Shown piece by piece: positions 43,923-52,619 of a stretch of 64,000 nt of DNA. The position numbers were made by a program, and so were the translations under genes. The stretch spans positions 682,001-746,000 of the forward strand of contig CP126124.1 of NCBI GenBank assembly GCA_030123545.1, in the 5' to 3' direction. Every line of letters begins with the position of its first letter. Position 1 is the first letter of the stretch. The DNA is from Burkholderiaceae bacterium. Lineage in GTDB: Bacteria; Pseudomonadota; Gammaproteobacteria; Burkholderiales; Burkholderiaceae_C. The notes below the pieces were generated by a model. The model had not been told where the DNA came from. It did not search any database and saw nothing but the letters and a program-made list of their open reading frames with translations.

Positions 43923-45161
43923 ATGGACGCCCGCGTCACCACGACACCCCCCGCGCAGGTCGAGCCGCATGATTCCACGCGCTACCGCGTGCTCGGCGCG
44001 ATCAGCTTCTCGCATTTCCTCAACGACATGATCCAGTCGTTGATCCTGGCGATCTACCCGATGCTCAAGGGTGAGTTCAGCCTGAGCTTCACCGAGATCG
44101 GCTTGATCACGTTGACCTACCAGGTCACCGCGTCGCTGCTGCAGCCGCTGGTCGGCCTGTACACCGATCGGCATCCTAAGCCGCATTCGCTGGCGTTCGG
44201 CATGGGCGCGACGCTGCTGGGCATCCTGCTGCTGTCGGTCGCGCCGAACTTCGGCGTGGTGCTGGTGGCGGCGGCGCTGGTCGGCACCGGCTCGTCGATC
44301 TTCCATCCGGAGTCGTCGCGCATCGCGCGGCTCGCGTCCGGCGGCCGCCCGGGCCTGGCGCAGTCGATCTTCCAGGTCGGCGGCAACACCGGCAGCGCGG
44401 TCGGCCCGCTGCTGGCGGCGCTGATCGTGATGCCGCACGGCCAGCGCGCGATCGCCTGGTTCGCGCTCGCCGCGGTGCTCGCGATCGGCGTGCTGTGGCA
44501 GGTCGGCGGCTGGTACCGGCGCCGGCATCTGGGCGCCGGCCGCGCGAAGAAGAAGGCGGTGGCCGCGGTGAGCCCGGTGCCGCCGCGCACGGTTGCGCTC
44601 GCGATCGGCGTGCTGATCGTGCTGGTGTTCTCGAAGTACTTTTATCTCACCAGCCTGACCAGCTACTACACCTTCTACCTGATCAGCCGCTTCCACCTGT
44701 CGGTGCAGGCGGCGCAGGTGCATCTGTTCGTGTTCCTGTTCGCGGTCGCGGCCGGCACGCTGATCGGCGGGCCGATCGGCGACCGTATCGGGCGCAAGCG
44801 CGTGATCTGGCTGTCGATCCTCGGCGTCGCACCATTCACGCTGGCGTTGCCGTTCGTCGGCCTGATGTGGACCGGCGTGCTGACCTTCATCATCGGCCTG
44901 ATCCTGGCGTCGGCGTTCCCGGCGATCCTGGTGTTCGCGCAGGAGCTGATGCCGGGCAAGGTCGGCGCGGTGTCGGGCATGTTCTTCGGCTTCGCGTTCG
45001 GCATGGGCGGCATCGGCGCCGCGGTGCTCGGCGCGCTGGCGGACGTGCATGGCATCGTGTTCGTCTACCACCTGTGCGCGTACCTGCCGCTGCTGGGCAT
45101 GCTGGCGGTGTTCCTGCCCGACGTGGAACCCCACAAGCGCCACGCGCCGGCAGCCGCCTGA
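43923..45161 (+). CDS. fsr: MFS exporter, fosmidomycin-resistance (Fsr) type
   Basis: 412 aa with about twelve membrane segments. SHFLNDMIQSLILAIYPMLKGEFSLSFTEIGLITLTYQVTASLLQP and GLYTDRHPKPHSLAFGM are the Fsr signature region; GDRIGRKRVIWLS is the second-half MFS loop. Family members export fosmidomycin and related drugs in E. coli. The physiological substrate here is unknown. The codon use and GC are like the housekeeping genes, so it is probably native rather than part of the CRISPR locus. Confidence 0.88.
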   Translation: MDARVTTTPPAQVEPHDSTRYRVLGAISFSHFLNDMIQSLILAIYPMLKGEFSLSFTEIGLITLTYQVTASLLQPLVGLYTDRHPKPHSLAFGMGATLLGILLLSVAPNFGVVLVAAALVGTGSSIFHPESSRIARLASGGRPGLAQSIFQVGGNTGSAVGPLLAALIVMPHGQRAIAWFALAAVLAIGVLWQVGGWYRRRHLGAGRAKKKAVAAVSPVPPRTVALAIGVLIVLVFSKYFYLTSLTSYYTFYLISRFHLSVQAAQVHLFVFLFAVAAGTLIGGPIGDRIGRKRVIWLSILGVAPFTLALPFVGLMWTGVLTFIIGLILASAFPAILVFAQELMPGKVGAVSGMFFGFAFGMGGIGAAVLGALADVHGIVFVYHLCAYLPLLGMLAVFLPDVEPHKRHAPAAA

Positions 45162-45174
45162 GCGACCGCGCCTG

Positions 45175-45678
45175 TCAGCCTTGGTCGGTTCCGCGTTCGT
45201 GCCGCTGCCACAGCTGAAACGCGAGGAACGCGACCACCAGCAGGTTGCCGATCAGCACGCCAGCGTTGATCGCCGACGGGTGGCGCAGCCAGTGCTGCAG
45301 CTCGAACGGGACGTAGATGCCGCCCGACAGCGCGCCCAGCCATTCGGCCCAGGCCCGAGCGTGCCACAGGCCCCAGGCTTCGCAGAAGCGCAGCGCGACG
45401 TAGCCGAGCGCGAGCGCGACGATCAACCCCAGGTTCGCGCCCGGCAGCAGGCCGGCGTAGTGCATCAGCAGCGACGACGCATGACCGCCCGGCGCCAAGC
45501 CAAAGCGGCCGATCAACTCAATTGCAAGGTGCTGCACGTCGTGGTGCAGCAGGTCGACCACGCCGATCAGCACGATGATCGCGGCGACGCCCTTCAGCGC
45601 CTCGAATGCCGCGACCGTGCGCAGCGCGTGTTGTTGCAGCGCCCGCGCGCCGGAGCGGGCGCTGCGGTCTCGTGCCAT
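45175..45678 (-). CDS. DUF2127 membrane protein
   Basis: 167 aa. After a basic start (MARDRSARSGARALQQHALRTVAAFEALKG) there are four hydrophobic segments. GLYVALRFCEAWGLWHARAWAEWLGALSGGIYVPFELQHWLRHPS-like sequence (residues ~95-145) is typical of DUF2127, in which FE and W residues are conserved. Function unknown. ATG 45678 is chosen because the longer frame adds an unconserved Pro/Arg-rich tail. It converges with fsr. Confidence 0.75.
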   Translation of the reverse strand: MARDRSARSGARALQQHALRTVAAFEALKGVAAIIVLIGVVDLLHHDVQHLAIELIGRFGLAPGGHASSLLMHYAGLLPGANLGLIVALALGYVALRFCEAWGLWHARAWAEWLGALSGGIYVPFELQHWLRHPSAINAGVLIGNLLVVAFLAFQLWQRHERGTDQG

Positions 45679-45716
45679 CGACTGCGCCGGCCGGTGCGGA
45701 CAGGATCGCGGGGGCG

Positions 45717-46073
45717 CTACCTGGCCAGCAACTCGAGGACCGAGTCGGCCGGGCGGCACAGCCGCGCGCCGCGCGCCGTGACCACGATCGGCCGGTTCAG
45801 CAGGATCGGGTGCGCGGCTATCGCGTCCAGCAGCGCGTCGTCGGAGGTCGTCGGGTCGTCCAACCCAAGCTCACGGTACAGCGCTTCTTTCGTTCGCACC
45901 ACGTCGCGCACCGGGACGCCGAGCCGCTTTGTCAGCGCAACCAGTTGCGAGCGATCGAGCGGGTGCTTCAGGTAGTCGACCACATCGGGCTCGATGCCGT
46001 GCTCGCGCAGCAGCCCGAGCACGGTGCGCGAGGTGCTGCAGCGCGGGTTGTGGTAGATCGTGACGCGGCTCAT
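45717..46073 (-). CDS. arsC: ArsC-family arsenate reductase (glutaredoxin type)
   Basis: 118 aa. The catalytic Cys12 lies in HNPRCSTSR, and the Arg triad region includes LNRPIVVTARGARLCRP. It reduces arsenate to arsenite using glutaredoxin. No arsB, acr3 or arsR is nearby, so it may be a general thiol reductase rather than part of an arsenic operon. Confidence 0.9.
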   Translation of the reverse strand: MSRVTIYHNPRCSTSRTVLGLLREHGIEPDVVDYLKHPLDRSQLVALTKRLGVPVRDVVRTKEALYRELGLDDPTTSDDALLDAIAAHPILLNRPIVVTARGARLCRPADSVLELLAR

Positions 46074-46115
46074 CGTGCGCCTTCCGTTTGCGAATCCAGG
46101 CTACGACTCATCGTA

Positions 46116-47144
46116 TCAGGCCATCAACGGTTCTTCCTGCATCGCCTCGATCTGCTCGCGCAGCATCTGCACCTGGCCGCGCCAGTAGTCGACCGAGCCG
46201 AACCACGGGAAATTGATCGGAAAGATCGGATCGCTCCAGCGCCGCGCGAGCCACGCGCTGTAGTGCAGCAGCCGCAGCGTGCGCAGCGGCTCGATCAGCG
46301 CGAGCTCGCGCCGGTCGAACGGGCGCAGCTGTTCGTAGCCGTCGAGCAGCATCGACAGTTGCAGCGTGCGCTGGCGCCGGTCGCCGGAGAGCAGCATCCA
46401 CAGGTCCTGCACCGCCGGGCCGCTGCGCGCATCGTCGAGGTCGACGAAATGCGGTCCGCCACCGGGTCGGTCATGCGGCGTCCACAGGATGTTGCCCGGA
46501 TGGCAATCGCCGTGCAGCCGGATGCTTCGCAGGTTTTTTGAACCAAATCGGCCTGGAGCCAAGTCGGGTATTGCACTTCTTGCAATCAAATCGATAGCAT
46601 CTTCGCACGCGTCGCGCCACGCGCCCCGCACCTCGTCGGGGACCGCTCCGTGTTCGAGCAGCCAGTCGCGAGATGCGTGGCCGAAGCTTTGCAGGTCCAG
46701 CGCCGGGCGTTCTGTGAACGGCCGCGCCGCGCCGACGTCATGCAGCCGCGCGAGAAAGCGGCCGATCCATTCGAGCACCTCGGGATCGTCGAGCTCGGGC
46801 GTACGCCCGCCGCGCCACGGGCTGACGCTGAAAGCGAAGCCGCCGAACTCGTGCAGCGTTCGGCCGTGCAGCGCCAGCGGCGCGACCACCGGCACCTCGG
46901 CCGCCGCGAGTTCGGCCGCGAACGCGTGCTCTTCGAGGATCTGTGCGTCGCTCCAGCGCCCCGGCCGGTAGAACTTCGCGACCACCGCGCCGTCGTCTTC
47001 CAGATGCACCTGGTAGACCCGGTTTTCGTACGAACCGAGCGTCAGCAGGCGGCCGTCGCCGCGCAGCCCGACCGCGGCCAGCGCATCGAGCACGCGATCG
47101 GGGGTGAGGCTGGCGTAGGGGTGCGCGGTCTGGAGCGAGGTCAC
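46116..47144 (-). CDS. srkA: Stress response kinase A-like protein (APH fold)
   Basis: 342 aa. Aminoglycoside-phosphotransferase-like kinase; N-terminal LGSYENRVYQVHLEDDGAVVAKFYRPGRW, catalytic loop LHGDCHPGNILW and metal-binding FVDLDDARSGP are those of SrkA/YihE. The region just before the catalytic loop (AIDLIARSAIPDLAPGRFGSKNLR) is encoded by an AT-rich repeat (46533-46601) and is longer than I expect. The start is GTG at 47144. Members regulate stress-induced cell death in E. coli. Confidence 0.88.
   Translation of the reverse strand: MTSLQTAHPYASLTPDRVLDALAAVGLRGDGRLLTLGSYENRVYQVHLEDDGAVVAKFYRPGRWSDAQILEEHAFAAELAAAEVPVVAPLALHGRTLHEFGGFAFSVSPWRGGRTPELDDPEVLEWIGRFLARLHDVGAARPFTERPALDLQSFGHASRDWLLEHGAVPDEVRGAWRDACEDAIDLIARSAIPDLAPGRFGSKNLRSIRLHGDCHPGNILWTPHDRPGGGPHFVDLDDARSGPAVQDLWMLLSGDRRQRTLQLSMLLDGYEQLRPFDRRELALIEPLRTLRLLHYSAWLARRWSDPIFPINFPWFGSVDYWRGQVQMLREQIEAMQEEPLMA
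46533..46601 (-). repeat. Palindrome-ended repeat inside the srkA-like gene
   Basis: On the coding (minus) strand it runs from GCTATCGATTTGATTGC through a GC core to CCGATTTGGTTCAAAAAA, the same order of parts as the intergenic copy at 50575-50636 (GCTATT...GATAGC ... GTGATTTTCATG). It is translated in frame, adding about 20 residues before the kinase catalytic loop. Confidence 0.6.
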
Positions 47145-47154
47145 GAACGCATTG

Positions 47155-47931
47155 TCACGCGGATCGTGTGCCGCTCAACCATTCAAGAGTGTGATCCGCA
47201 ACTTCCTCCCAACCTTCTTGTCCAACGATGAAATGAGTTCGTGCGGCAAATTCCTTGAAATCAGTGATCGAATCTGATTTATTGTATTTTGTGTAATTCG
47301 ATTTATTGAGTGAAGCGGGGATAAGGTTGTCGGTCGAACCGGCAATCAACAGCAGCGGAGGATGTGGTTTTTTGAAGTCAATTTTGGCCGTCAACGATTC
47401 GCGAGGGACTCGGCGAGACTCGGGGACGACGTACTTATCGTAGGCGGCCCGTTGCTGTGCCAAAGGCATTCCGTTGACAAAGGTGTACTGGAAGCGTGCA
47501 AATCCCATTTCAATAGGTTCACTTAGGGACGCAAATGGCGTGACATGAGGCCAATTGGATTTCAGAAATGCCAATTTGGTTGTGAAAACGCCCATAGGTG
47601 GCGCGGAGCTGATTGCAACTCCTGCGGAGGCCAAATTTCTATGAAGTAATAGTTGCACTACCAACCCCCCCATCGAGTGACCAATGAGAATGGGTTTCTC
47701 GTCGAGCGTATTGATTACTTTGGTGAAGTGTTCAACAACGTTGCTCAGCGTGAGTCGGCCCAGTTGTTGGTCGGGGTGTTTTTTTCGAAGGACATCGATG
47801 GGTTGATCTCTGCCAGGCCAGTTGGGCGCGAGACATTGATAGCCGCTGCCTTCAAAGCGAGTAACCCACTGCTCCCAGCACAGTGCGGTCATGTACATCC
47901 CATGTATGAAAACGATCGTCTTGGGTTCCAT
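47155..47931 (-). CDS. Alpha/beta hydrolase, possibly acquired
   Basis: 258 aa. TIVFIHGMYMTALCWEQW is the oxyanion region, PILIGHSMGGLVVQ the nucleophile elbow (Ser), and the acid and His are likely in LIAGSTDNLIP and RTHFIVGQEGW. The DNA is visibly richer in A and T than its neighbours and uses codons such as AAA, AAT and TTT freely, suggesting transfer. ATG 47931 is used; a GTG at 47982 is possible and neither has a good ribosome site. Substrate unknown. Confidence 0.8.
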   Translation of the reverse strand: MEPKTIVFIHGMYMTALCWEQWVTRFEGSGYQCLAPNWPGRDQPIDVLRKKHPDQQLGRLTLSNVVEHFTKVINTLDEKPILIGHSMGGLVVQLLLHRNLASAGVAISSAPPMGVFTTKLAFLKSNWPHVTPFASLSEPIEMGFARFQYTFVNGMPLAQQRAAYDKYVVPESRRVPRESLTAKIDFKKPHPPLLLIAGSTDNLIPASLNKSNYTKYNKSDSITDFKEFAARTHFIVGQEGWEEVADHTLEWLSGTRSA

Positions 47932-48007
47932 CTCGATAGTTCTGATTTGGAGATCATCCAGAGAGAGGCTGCGAAACCGCACGCGGTGTTCGCAGCCTCG
48001 GGGGGTA

Positions 48008-48427
48008 TCAAGCTACGGTCAACGTGACGTCGATGTTGCCGCGCGTCGCGTTCGAATACGGGCACACCTGGTGCGCCGCCTGCACCAGCTGTTCGGCGGC
48101 GACGCGCTCCATGCCGGGCAGGCTGACCTTCATCCGCACCGCGATGCCGAAGGCGTTCGGGATCGGGCCCAGGTCGACCTCGGCGTCGATCGCGAGGTCG
48201 GCCGGCAGCGTGGTCTTGGTTCGGGCCGCGACCGCCTTCATCGCGCCGATGAAGCAGGCCGAATAGCCGGCCGCGAACAGCTGCTCCGGATTGGTGCCGG
48301 TGCCCGAGGTGCCGGGCGAGCTCAGCTTGATGTCGAGCCGGCCGTCGCTGGTGCGCGACGCGCCGTCGCGGCCGCCGGTGGTGTGGGCATGCGCGGTGTA
48401 AAGGACTTTTTCGAGCTGCGTGGGCAT
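48008..48427 (-). CDS. ohr: Organic hydroperoxide resistance protein Ohr
   Basis: 139 aa thiol peroxidase of the Ohr/OsmC fold reducing organic hydroperoxides. The two catalytic cysteines are Cys58 (YSACFIGAM) and Cys122 (HQVCPYSNATRGN). It lies downstream of ohrR on the same strand, a classic pair. Confidence 0.95.
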   Translation of the reverse strand: MPTQLEKVLYTAHAHTTGGRDGASRTSDGRLDIKLSSPGTSGTGTNPEQLFAAGYSACFIGAMKAVAARTKTTLPADLAIDAEVDLGPIPNAFGIAVRMKVSLPGMERVAAEQLVQAAHQVCPYSNATRGNIDVTLTVA

Positions 48428-48503
48428 GGGGTTTCCTTTCGGGTTGGGCTTCGTGTCGAAGCGGGGTTGCGAAACAGGAACGGGAGAGAGATCAGGCGAA
48501 AGA

Positions 48504-48953
48504 TCAGGTGCCGAGACGCTGGCGCAGCGCCTGCACGCGCCGGGTGAGGTCGACGACCTCGGGGATCGAGCAGCGGGTCGCGCTCAGCACACAGCCGGGA
48601 ATGCGGGCCGCGCGCGTCTTGAGCCGGCGGCCTGACGCCGTCAGCGTGACGTGCACGCGCCGTTCGTCCTGCGCGGCGCGCAGGCGGGCGATCAGCCCCG
48701 CGGCTTCCAGCCGCTTGAGCAGCGGGGTGAGCGTGCCGGAGTCGAGCGCCAGGCGTGCTCCGATCTCGGAGACCGCGAGGCCGTCCTGCTCCCAGAGCAC
48801 GAGCATCACCAGGTACTGCGGATAGGTCAGGCCGATCTCGGCCAGCAGCGGCTTGTAGAACTTGGTCATCGCGAGCGACGCCGAGTACAACGCGAAGCAC
48901 AGCTGGTTGTCGAGCTTGAGCGCCTGGTCCGTTGTCAAAGCCTTCGTCACCAT
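48504..48953 (-). CDS. ohrR: MarR-family organic peroxide sensor OhrR
   Basis: 149 aa. Winged-helix repressor; the sensing Cys19 sits in LDNQLCFALYSASLAMTKFYKPLL, and Cys121 and Cys128 near the C-terminus fit a two-cysteine type that forms an intersubunit disulfide. Oxidation would release DNA and induce ohr. ATG 48953 is chosen; an upstream in-frame start would cross the operator. Confidence 0.93.
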   Translation of the reverse strand: MVTKALTTDQALKLDNQLCFALYSASLAMTKFYKPLLAEIGLTYPQYLVMLVLWEQDGLAVSEIGARLALDSGTLTPLLKRLEAAGLIARLRAAQDERRVHVTLTASGRRLKTRAARIPGCVLSATRCSIPEVVDLTRRVQALRQRLGT

Positions 48954-48971
48954 GGGGCGGATTGTAGCGAT

Positions 48972-48982
48972 CAATTGAATTG
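48972..48982. promoter_or_regulatory. Candidate OhrR operator
   Basis: CAATTGAATTG, a perfect palindrome around a central G, about 20 bp upstream of the ohrR ATG. It resembles the AATT-rich inverted repeats bound by OhrR proteins. The location suits autoregulation of an ohrR-ohr transcript. Confidence 0.5.
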
Positions 48983-49158
48983 TGCGCAATCTTATTGGTC
49001 GCGAAGCATCCGCTGGCGTGCAGACCCTGCGCGCCGACCGGATGTGGCGCGGCGCCGCCGTTGCAGCCGGGCTGGGCCGAGCCGGCCCGGCCGAGGCGGC
49101 GTGCTGGTGAACCTGCCGTGGGCGTCCGGCCAGGCGCTGGGGGTGCTGAGCGAAGTGC

Positions 49159-50448
49159 TCAGCCCCGCGCCATCAGCGCCAGCGCCATGGCGTGGAAGGC
49201 CGGCAGCGTGAGCGGATCGTTGCCGACGCTGGAGGCCACCGGGTGGCCGCCGAAGCGGGCGATCACCATCTCGGCGGCGGGATCGACGTACAGGCTCTGG
49301 CCGTGGATGCCGCGCGCCATGTAGGCGCCGTGCGGGTTGTGCGTGATCCACCACATGTTCTTGTACGACCAGCCGGCCAGCTGGGTGTAGCCGCCGTGCG
49401 CGAAGGCCTCGGGGCTGCCGCCGGCGACCACCTCGGCCACGGCGGCGGCCGGGATCACCTGCCGGCCGTCCACGCGGCCGCCGTGGCGCATCAGCTCGCC
49501 GAAGCGCGCCAGGTCGCGCAGCGTGCAGTTCAGGCCCCCGCCGCCGGATTCGGTGCCGAGGGCATCCACCATGAGATACGCGTCCTGCTCGGCGCCGATG
49601 GGCTGCCAGATGCGCTGGCTGACGAGATCGGCCAAGGGCAGGCGGGTGACGCGGCGCAGCACCCAGGCCAGCGCCTCGGTGTTGACGGTCTTGTAGCTGA
49701 AGCCCGCGCCGTGCGCGCCCTGCTTGCGCAGCGTGGGCAGGAAGTCGTAGAAGCAGCCGGGACCGGCGTAGCCCGCCGGGCGCGGCACCATGCCGCCGGC
49801 GCGGGCGTAGGCCCAGATCTCGGCCTGCGGGTCGGTGTAGACCTCCGAGTACTGCACGCCGATGCGCATGTCCATCACGTCGCGCAGGGTGGCGTCGCCG
49901 TAGGCGCTGCCGGCCAGCTCGGGCAGGTAGTGCGGCACGCGCGCCTGCGGGTCCAGCGCGCCCTCGGCCACCAGGGCGGCGGCCAGGGTGCCGACGAAGG
50001 ACTTGGTGACCGAATAGCAGATGTGCGGCCGCTCGGGCCGCCCCTCGCCCCAGTAGGCTTCGTACACCACCTCGCCGCGGTGCAGCACTAGCACGCTGTC
50101 GGCATAGGTGTGCAGCAGCATCTCGGCGAAGTCGCATTCTTCGCCGCTGCCCATGGCCCGGAGGCGCACCGTGCGCGGGTCGACGGGCTGCGCCGCCGTC
50201 GGCAGCGGCCGGGGCGCGCCGGGCCCGCGCCACACATTGGCGGTAGGCACCAGTTCGCGCATGTGCGAGAACGCCCAGCGGTTGCGCGGGAAGCTGTTGT
50301 AGCCGGGGCCGTCGGCGTCGAAGGTGATGCGCTTGGTCGAAGGCGGCGGAAAGCCTTGCATCCAGCCCTGTGCATCGACGCGGGTGCCGTGCGGGTCGGG
50401 CAGCGGTTCGCCTTCGGGCGTGACCAGGGTGGCGGCGGTCAGGGGCAT
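49159..50448 (-). CDS. Serine beta-lactamase-like hydrolase, NylB (6-aminohexanoate dimer hydrolase) type
   Basis: 429 aa. Nucleophile motif Ser146-Val-Thr-Lys149 (CYSVTKSFVGTLAAALVAEGALD), followed by HYLPELAGSAYGDATLRDVMDMRIGVQYSEVYTDPQAEIW, very like NylB-type hydrolases. Such enzymes cleave amide or ester bonds; natural substrates are mostly unknown. No signal peptide is evident. AGGAGAG precedes the ATG. Whether it has nylon-oligomer activity cannot be said. Confidence 0.82.
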   Translation of the reverse strand: MPLTAATLVTPEGEPLPDPHGTRVDAQGWMQGFPPPSTKRITFDADGPGYNSFPRNRWAFSHMRELVPTANVWRGPGAPRPLPTAAQPVDPRTVRLRAMGSGEECDFAEMLLHTYADSVLVLHRGEVVYEAYWGEGRPERPHICYSVTKSFVGTLAAALVAEGALDPQARVPHYLPELAGSAYGDATLRDVMDMRIGVQYSEVYTDPQAEIWAYARAGGMVPRPAGYAGPGCFYDFLPTLRKQGAHGAGFSYKTVNTEALAWVLRRVTRLPLADLVSQRIWQPIGAEQDAYLMVDALGTESGGGGLNCTLRDLARFGELMRHGGRVDGRQVIPAAAVAEVVAGGSPEAFAHGGYTQLAGWSYKNMWWITHNPHGAYMARGIHGQSLYVDPAAEMVIARFGGHPVASSVGNDPLTLPAFHAMALALMARG

Positions 50449-50574
50449 GGCTTTTCTCTCCTGCGGTCTATGGGTGGCGACCTTTCGGCAGCGGGCTGGC
50501 TGTGGGTGAGGAATGTTGGGGAAGGTCGAGTGTTCGGCGCGGAATGGCGGACGCCGCCGCCATCAATGCGCAGT

Positions 50575-50636
50575 GCTATTAGAAAGATAGCTGCAGGCGA
50601 TTGCCGGTAGCGGGCTTGCGGTGATTTTCATGCCAA
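50575..50636 (+). repeat. Palindrome-ended ~60-bp repeat, intergenic copy
   Basis: Starts with the palindrome GCTATTAGAAAGATAGC, continues with a core GCAGGCGATTGCCGGTAGCG and ends GTGATTTTCATG. It is the least altered copy in the window and the reference for the in-gene copies. It lies between the enoyl-CoA hydratase and NylB-like genes; the rest of the 50449-50659 gap shows nothing else. Confidence 0.7.
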
Positions 50637-50659
50637 ACGCTCAGCGCCCGACCACCGCC

Positions 50660-51478
50660 TCAGCGTCCGGTGAAGCGCGCCGGACGCTTCTCGACGAAGG
50701 AGCGCACGCCTTCGGCCGCGTCCTCGCTGGCGGCCAGGCGCTGCTGCACTGGAATGAAGTCGGCCACGGCGGCGGCCTGGCCGAGCTCGATCGCCTTCAG
50801 CACGTTCAGCCGCGTGGCGACCACGGCCAGCGGCGCCTGCGCCGCGATGCGCTCGGCGATGCGCAGCGCCTCGGCCAGTTCCCGGCCGGCCGGCACGACC
50901 TTCTGCACGAAGTTGCAGCGCAAGGCTTCGGCGCTGTCGAACGCGTCGCCGGTCAAGAGGTGCAGCATCGCGTTGCCGACGCCGGCGCGCTCCGCCATGC
51001 GCAGCGTGGCGCCGCCAGTGGCCATGATGCTGCGCTGCACTTCCATCTGCGCGAAGCGGCAGTCGTCGGCCGCGACCACGATGTCGGCGCCCAGCATCAA
51101 CTCGATGCCGACGGTGAAGCAGATGCCCTTGACCGCGACCACCATAGCCTTGGTGCGGCGGCGGTAGCCGGGCAGGCCGAAGTCGTACGGCTCGACGAGG
51201 CCAGGCGGCACGACCTTGCGCCCCTCGCGCAGGAACTCGGCCATCACCGGCAGGTCCAGCCCGGCGGTGAAATGACTGCCGAACGCATGCAGCACGCCGA
51301 CGCGCAGTGCGGGCTCGTCGTCGAGCCGCGTGTAGGCCTCGGCCAACTGGCGGAACATGGCCGGCGTCCAGCCGTTGCGTTTGGCCGGGCGGTTGATGCC
51401 GATCAGCAGGATGTGTCCGTCGCGGACTTCGCAGCTGATGCAGCCTTCGGGCGGCGCGGCCGGAGTGTCGGGAATCAT
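50660..51478 (-). CDS. Enoyl-CoA hydratase/isomerase family protein
   Basis: 272 aa crotonase fold. The oxyanion-forming segments HAFGSHFTAGLDLPVM and KGICFTVGIELMLGADIVVAADDCRF are present; the usual catalytic Glu positions are not both obvious, so an isomerase or other crotonase activity is possible. It follows the 3-hydroxyacyl-CoA dehydrogenase gene by 12 bp, implying joint use in acyl-CoA degradation. Confidence 0.88.
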   Translation of the reverse strand: MIPDTPAAPPEGCISCEVRDGHILLIGINRPAKRNGWTPAMFRQLAEAYTRLDDEPALRVGVLHAFGSHFTAGLDLPVMAEFLREGRKVVPPGLVEPYDFGLPGYRRRTKAMVVAVKGICFTVGIELMLGADIVVAADDCRFAQMEVQRSIMATGGATLRMAERAGVGNAMLHLLTGDAFDSAEALRCNFVQKVVPAGRELAEALRIAERIAAQAPLAVVATRLNVLKAIELGQAAAVADFIPVQQRLAASEDAAEGVRSFVEKRPARFTGR

Positions 51479-51490
51479 GTCGTCCCCTTT

Positions 51491-52339
51491 TCAATACTGA
51501 TAGACGCCGCGGCCCGTTTTACGCCCCAGACGGCCGGCGGCGACCATTTCCTTCAGCAGCGGGCAGGGGCGGTATTTCGAGTCGCCGAACTCCTCGATGT
51601 ACACCTGCATCACCGCCAGGCAGACGTCTAGCCCGATCATGTCGGCCAGCGCGAGCGGACCGATCGGCTGATTGCAGCCGAGCTTCATGCCGGCGTCGAT
51701 ATCTTCCGGCGTCGCGAGTCCCTCGGCCAGCACGAAGAAGGCTTCGTTGATCATCGGCACCAGGATGCGGTTGACGACGAAGCCCGGCGCGTTCTTCACG
51801 GTGATCGGCGACTTGCCGAGCCGCCCGGCCAGCGCCTTGACCGCGTCGTGCGTCGCATCGGAGGTCTGCAGGCCGCGGATGATCTCGACCAGCGCCATCA
51901 TCGGCACCGGGTTGAAGAAATGCATGCCGATGAAGCGGTCGGCGCGGCCGGTGGCGGCGGCGAGCTGCGTGATCGAGATCGACGATGTGTTCGACGCCAC
52001 GATGACTTCCGAAGCCAGCAGCGCGTCGACCTGCTTGAGGATCTTCAGCTTGAGTTCGTGATTCTCGGTCGCGGCCTCGATCACGATCTGCGCCGCCTTC
52101 AGGTCGTCGTAACGAGTCGACCCCTTGATGCGCGACAGCGCGGCGGACTTTTCGGGCTCGGTCATCTTGCCCTTCTTGATCAGCCGGTCCAGGCTGCCGG
52201 CCACGGTGGCCACGCCTTTCTGCACGGCGGCGTCGGCGATGTCGACCATCACCACCGCCAGTCCAGACACCGCGCAGGCCTGCGCGATGCCGTTGCCCAT
52301 CGTGCCCGCCCCGATGATGCCGACTGTACGAATTTCCAT
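51491..52339 (-). CDS. 3-hydroxybutyryl-CoA dehydrogenase
   Basis: 282 aa. NAD-binding VGIIGAGTMGNGIAQACAVSG, the SNTSSISITQLA block and catalytic His in MHFFNPVPMMALVEII identify a soluble 3-hydroxyacyl-CoA dehydrogenase of the Hbd/PaaH type. It ends KTGRGVYQY as usual. ATG 52339 is preferred; the open frame extends to 52468 without support. Likely partner of the adjacent enoyl-CoA hydratase. Confidence 0.93.
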   Translation of the reverse strand: MEIRTVGIIGAGTMGNGIAQACAVSGLAVVMVDIADAAVQKGVATVAGSLDRLIKKGKMTEPEKSAALSRIKGSTRYDDLKAAQIVIEAATENHELKLKILKQVDALLASEVIVASNTSSISITQLAAATGRADRFIGMHFFNPVPMMALVEIIRGLQTSDATHDAVKALAGRLGKSPITVKNAPGFVVNRILVPMINEAFFVLAEGLATPEDIDAGMKLGCNQPIGPLALADMIGLDVCLAVMQVYIEEFGDSKYRPCPLLKEMVAAGRLGRKTGRGVYQY

Positions 52340-52517
52340 GTTGTTCCTCTGTCGTGATGGTGATGGAGTGACGCCAATGGTATCGGCCCGGCCCGACTCC
52401 TGCAGCCATGCCGTCGCCTGCGGACGGCGAGCGCAGGGGTCCTTACCTAGGGTTTTCACTGATCGCAAACGGCGCTTCAGCGTCTAGACTATCAATGCGT
52501 TTCCGTAATTGAACAAT

Positions 52518-52533
52518 GTTTCATACAAGAAAC
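52518..52533. promoter_or_regulatory. Inverted repeat upstream of the catabolic cluster
   Basis: GTTTC (52518-52522) and GAAAC (52529-52533) around ATACAA, 87 bp upstream of the first cluster gene. It is a possible site for the IclR-type regulator encoded at 56290. The 280-bp gap 52340-52619 otherwise shows no gene. Confidence 0.35.
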
Positions 52534-52619
52534 GAACAGCTGAAGCGGTAAATCAACTTCGTCGGGCTGAAGGCTGCGGCCGTGTCGGGCGTCATTCATA
52601 CGAAAGAGGAAACAGCGCA

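Noticed and set aside
43572..45143. 523-codon frame antisense to fsr and the tracrRNA
   Set aside because: Extreme Arg/His/Gln composition and full overlap with a well-supported MFS gene; typical GC-rich shadow.
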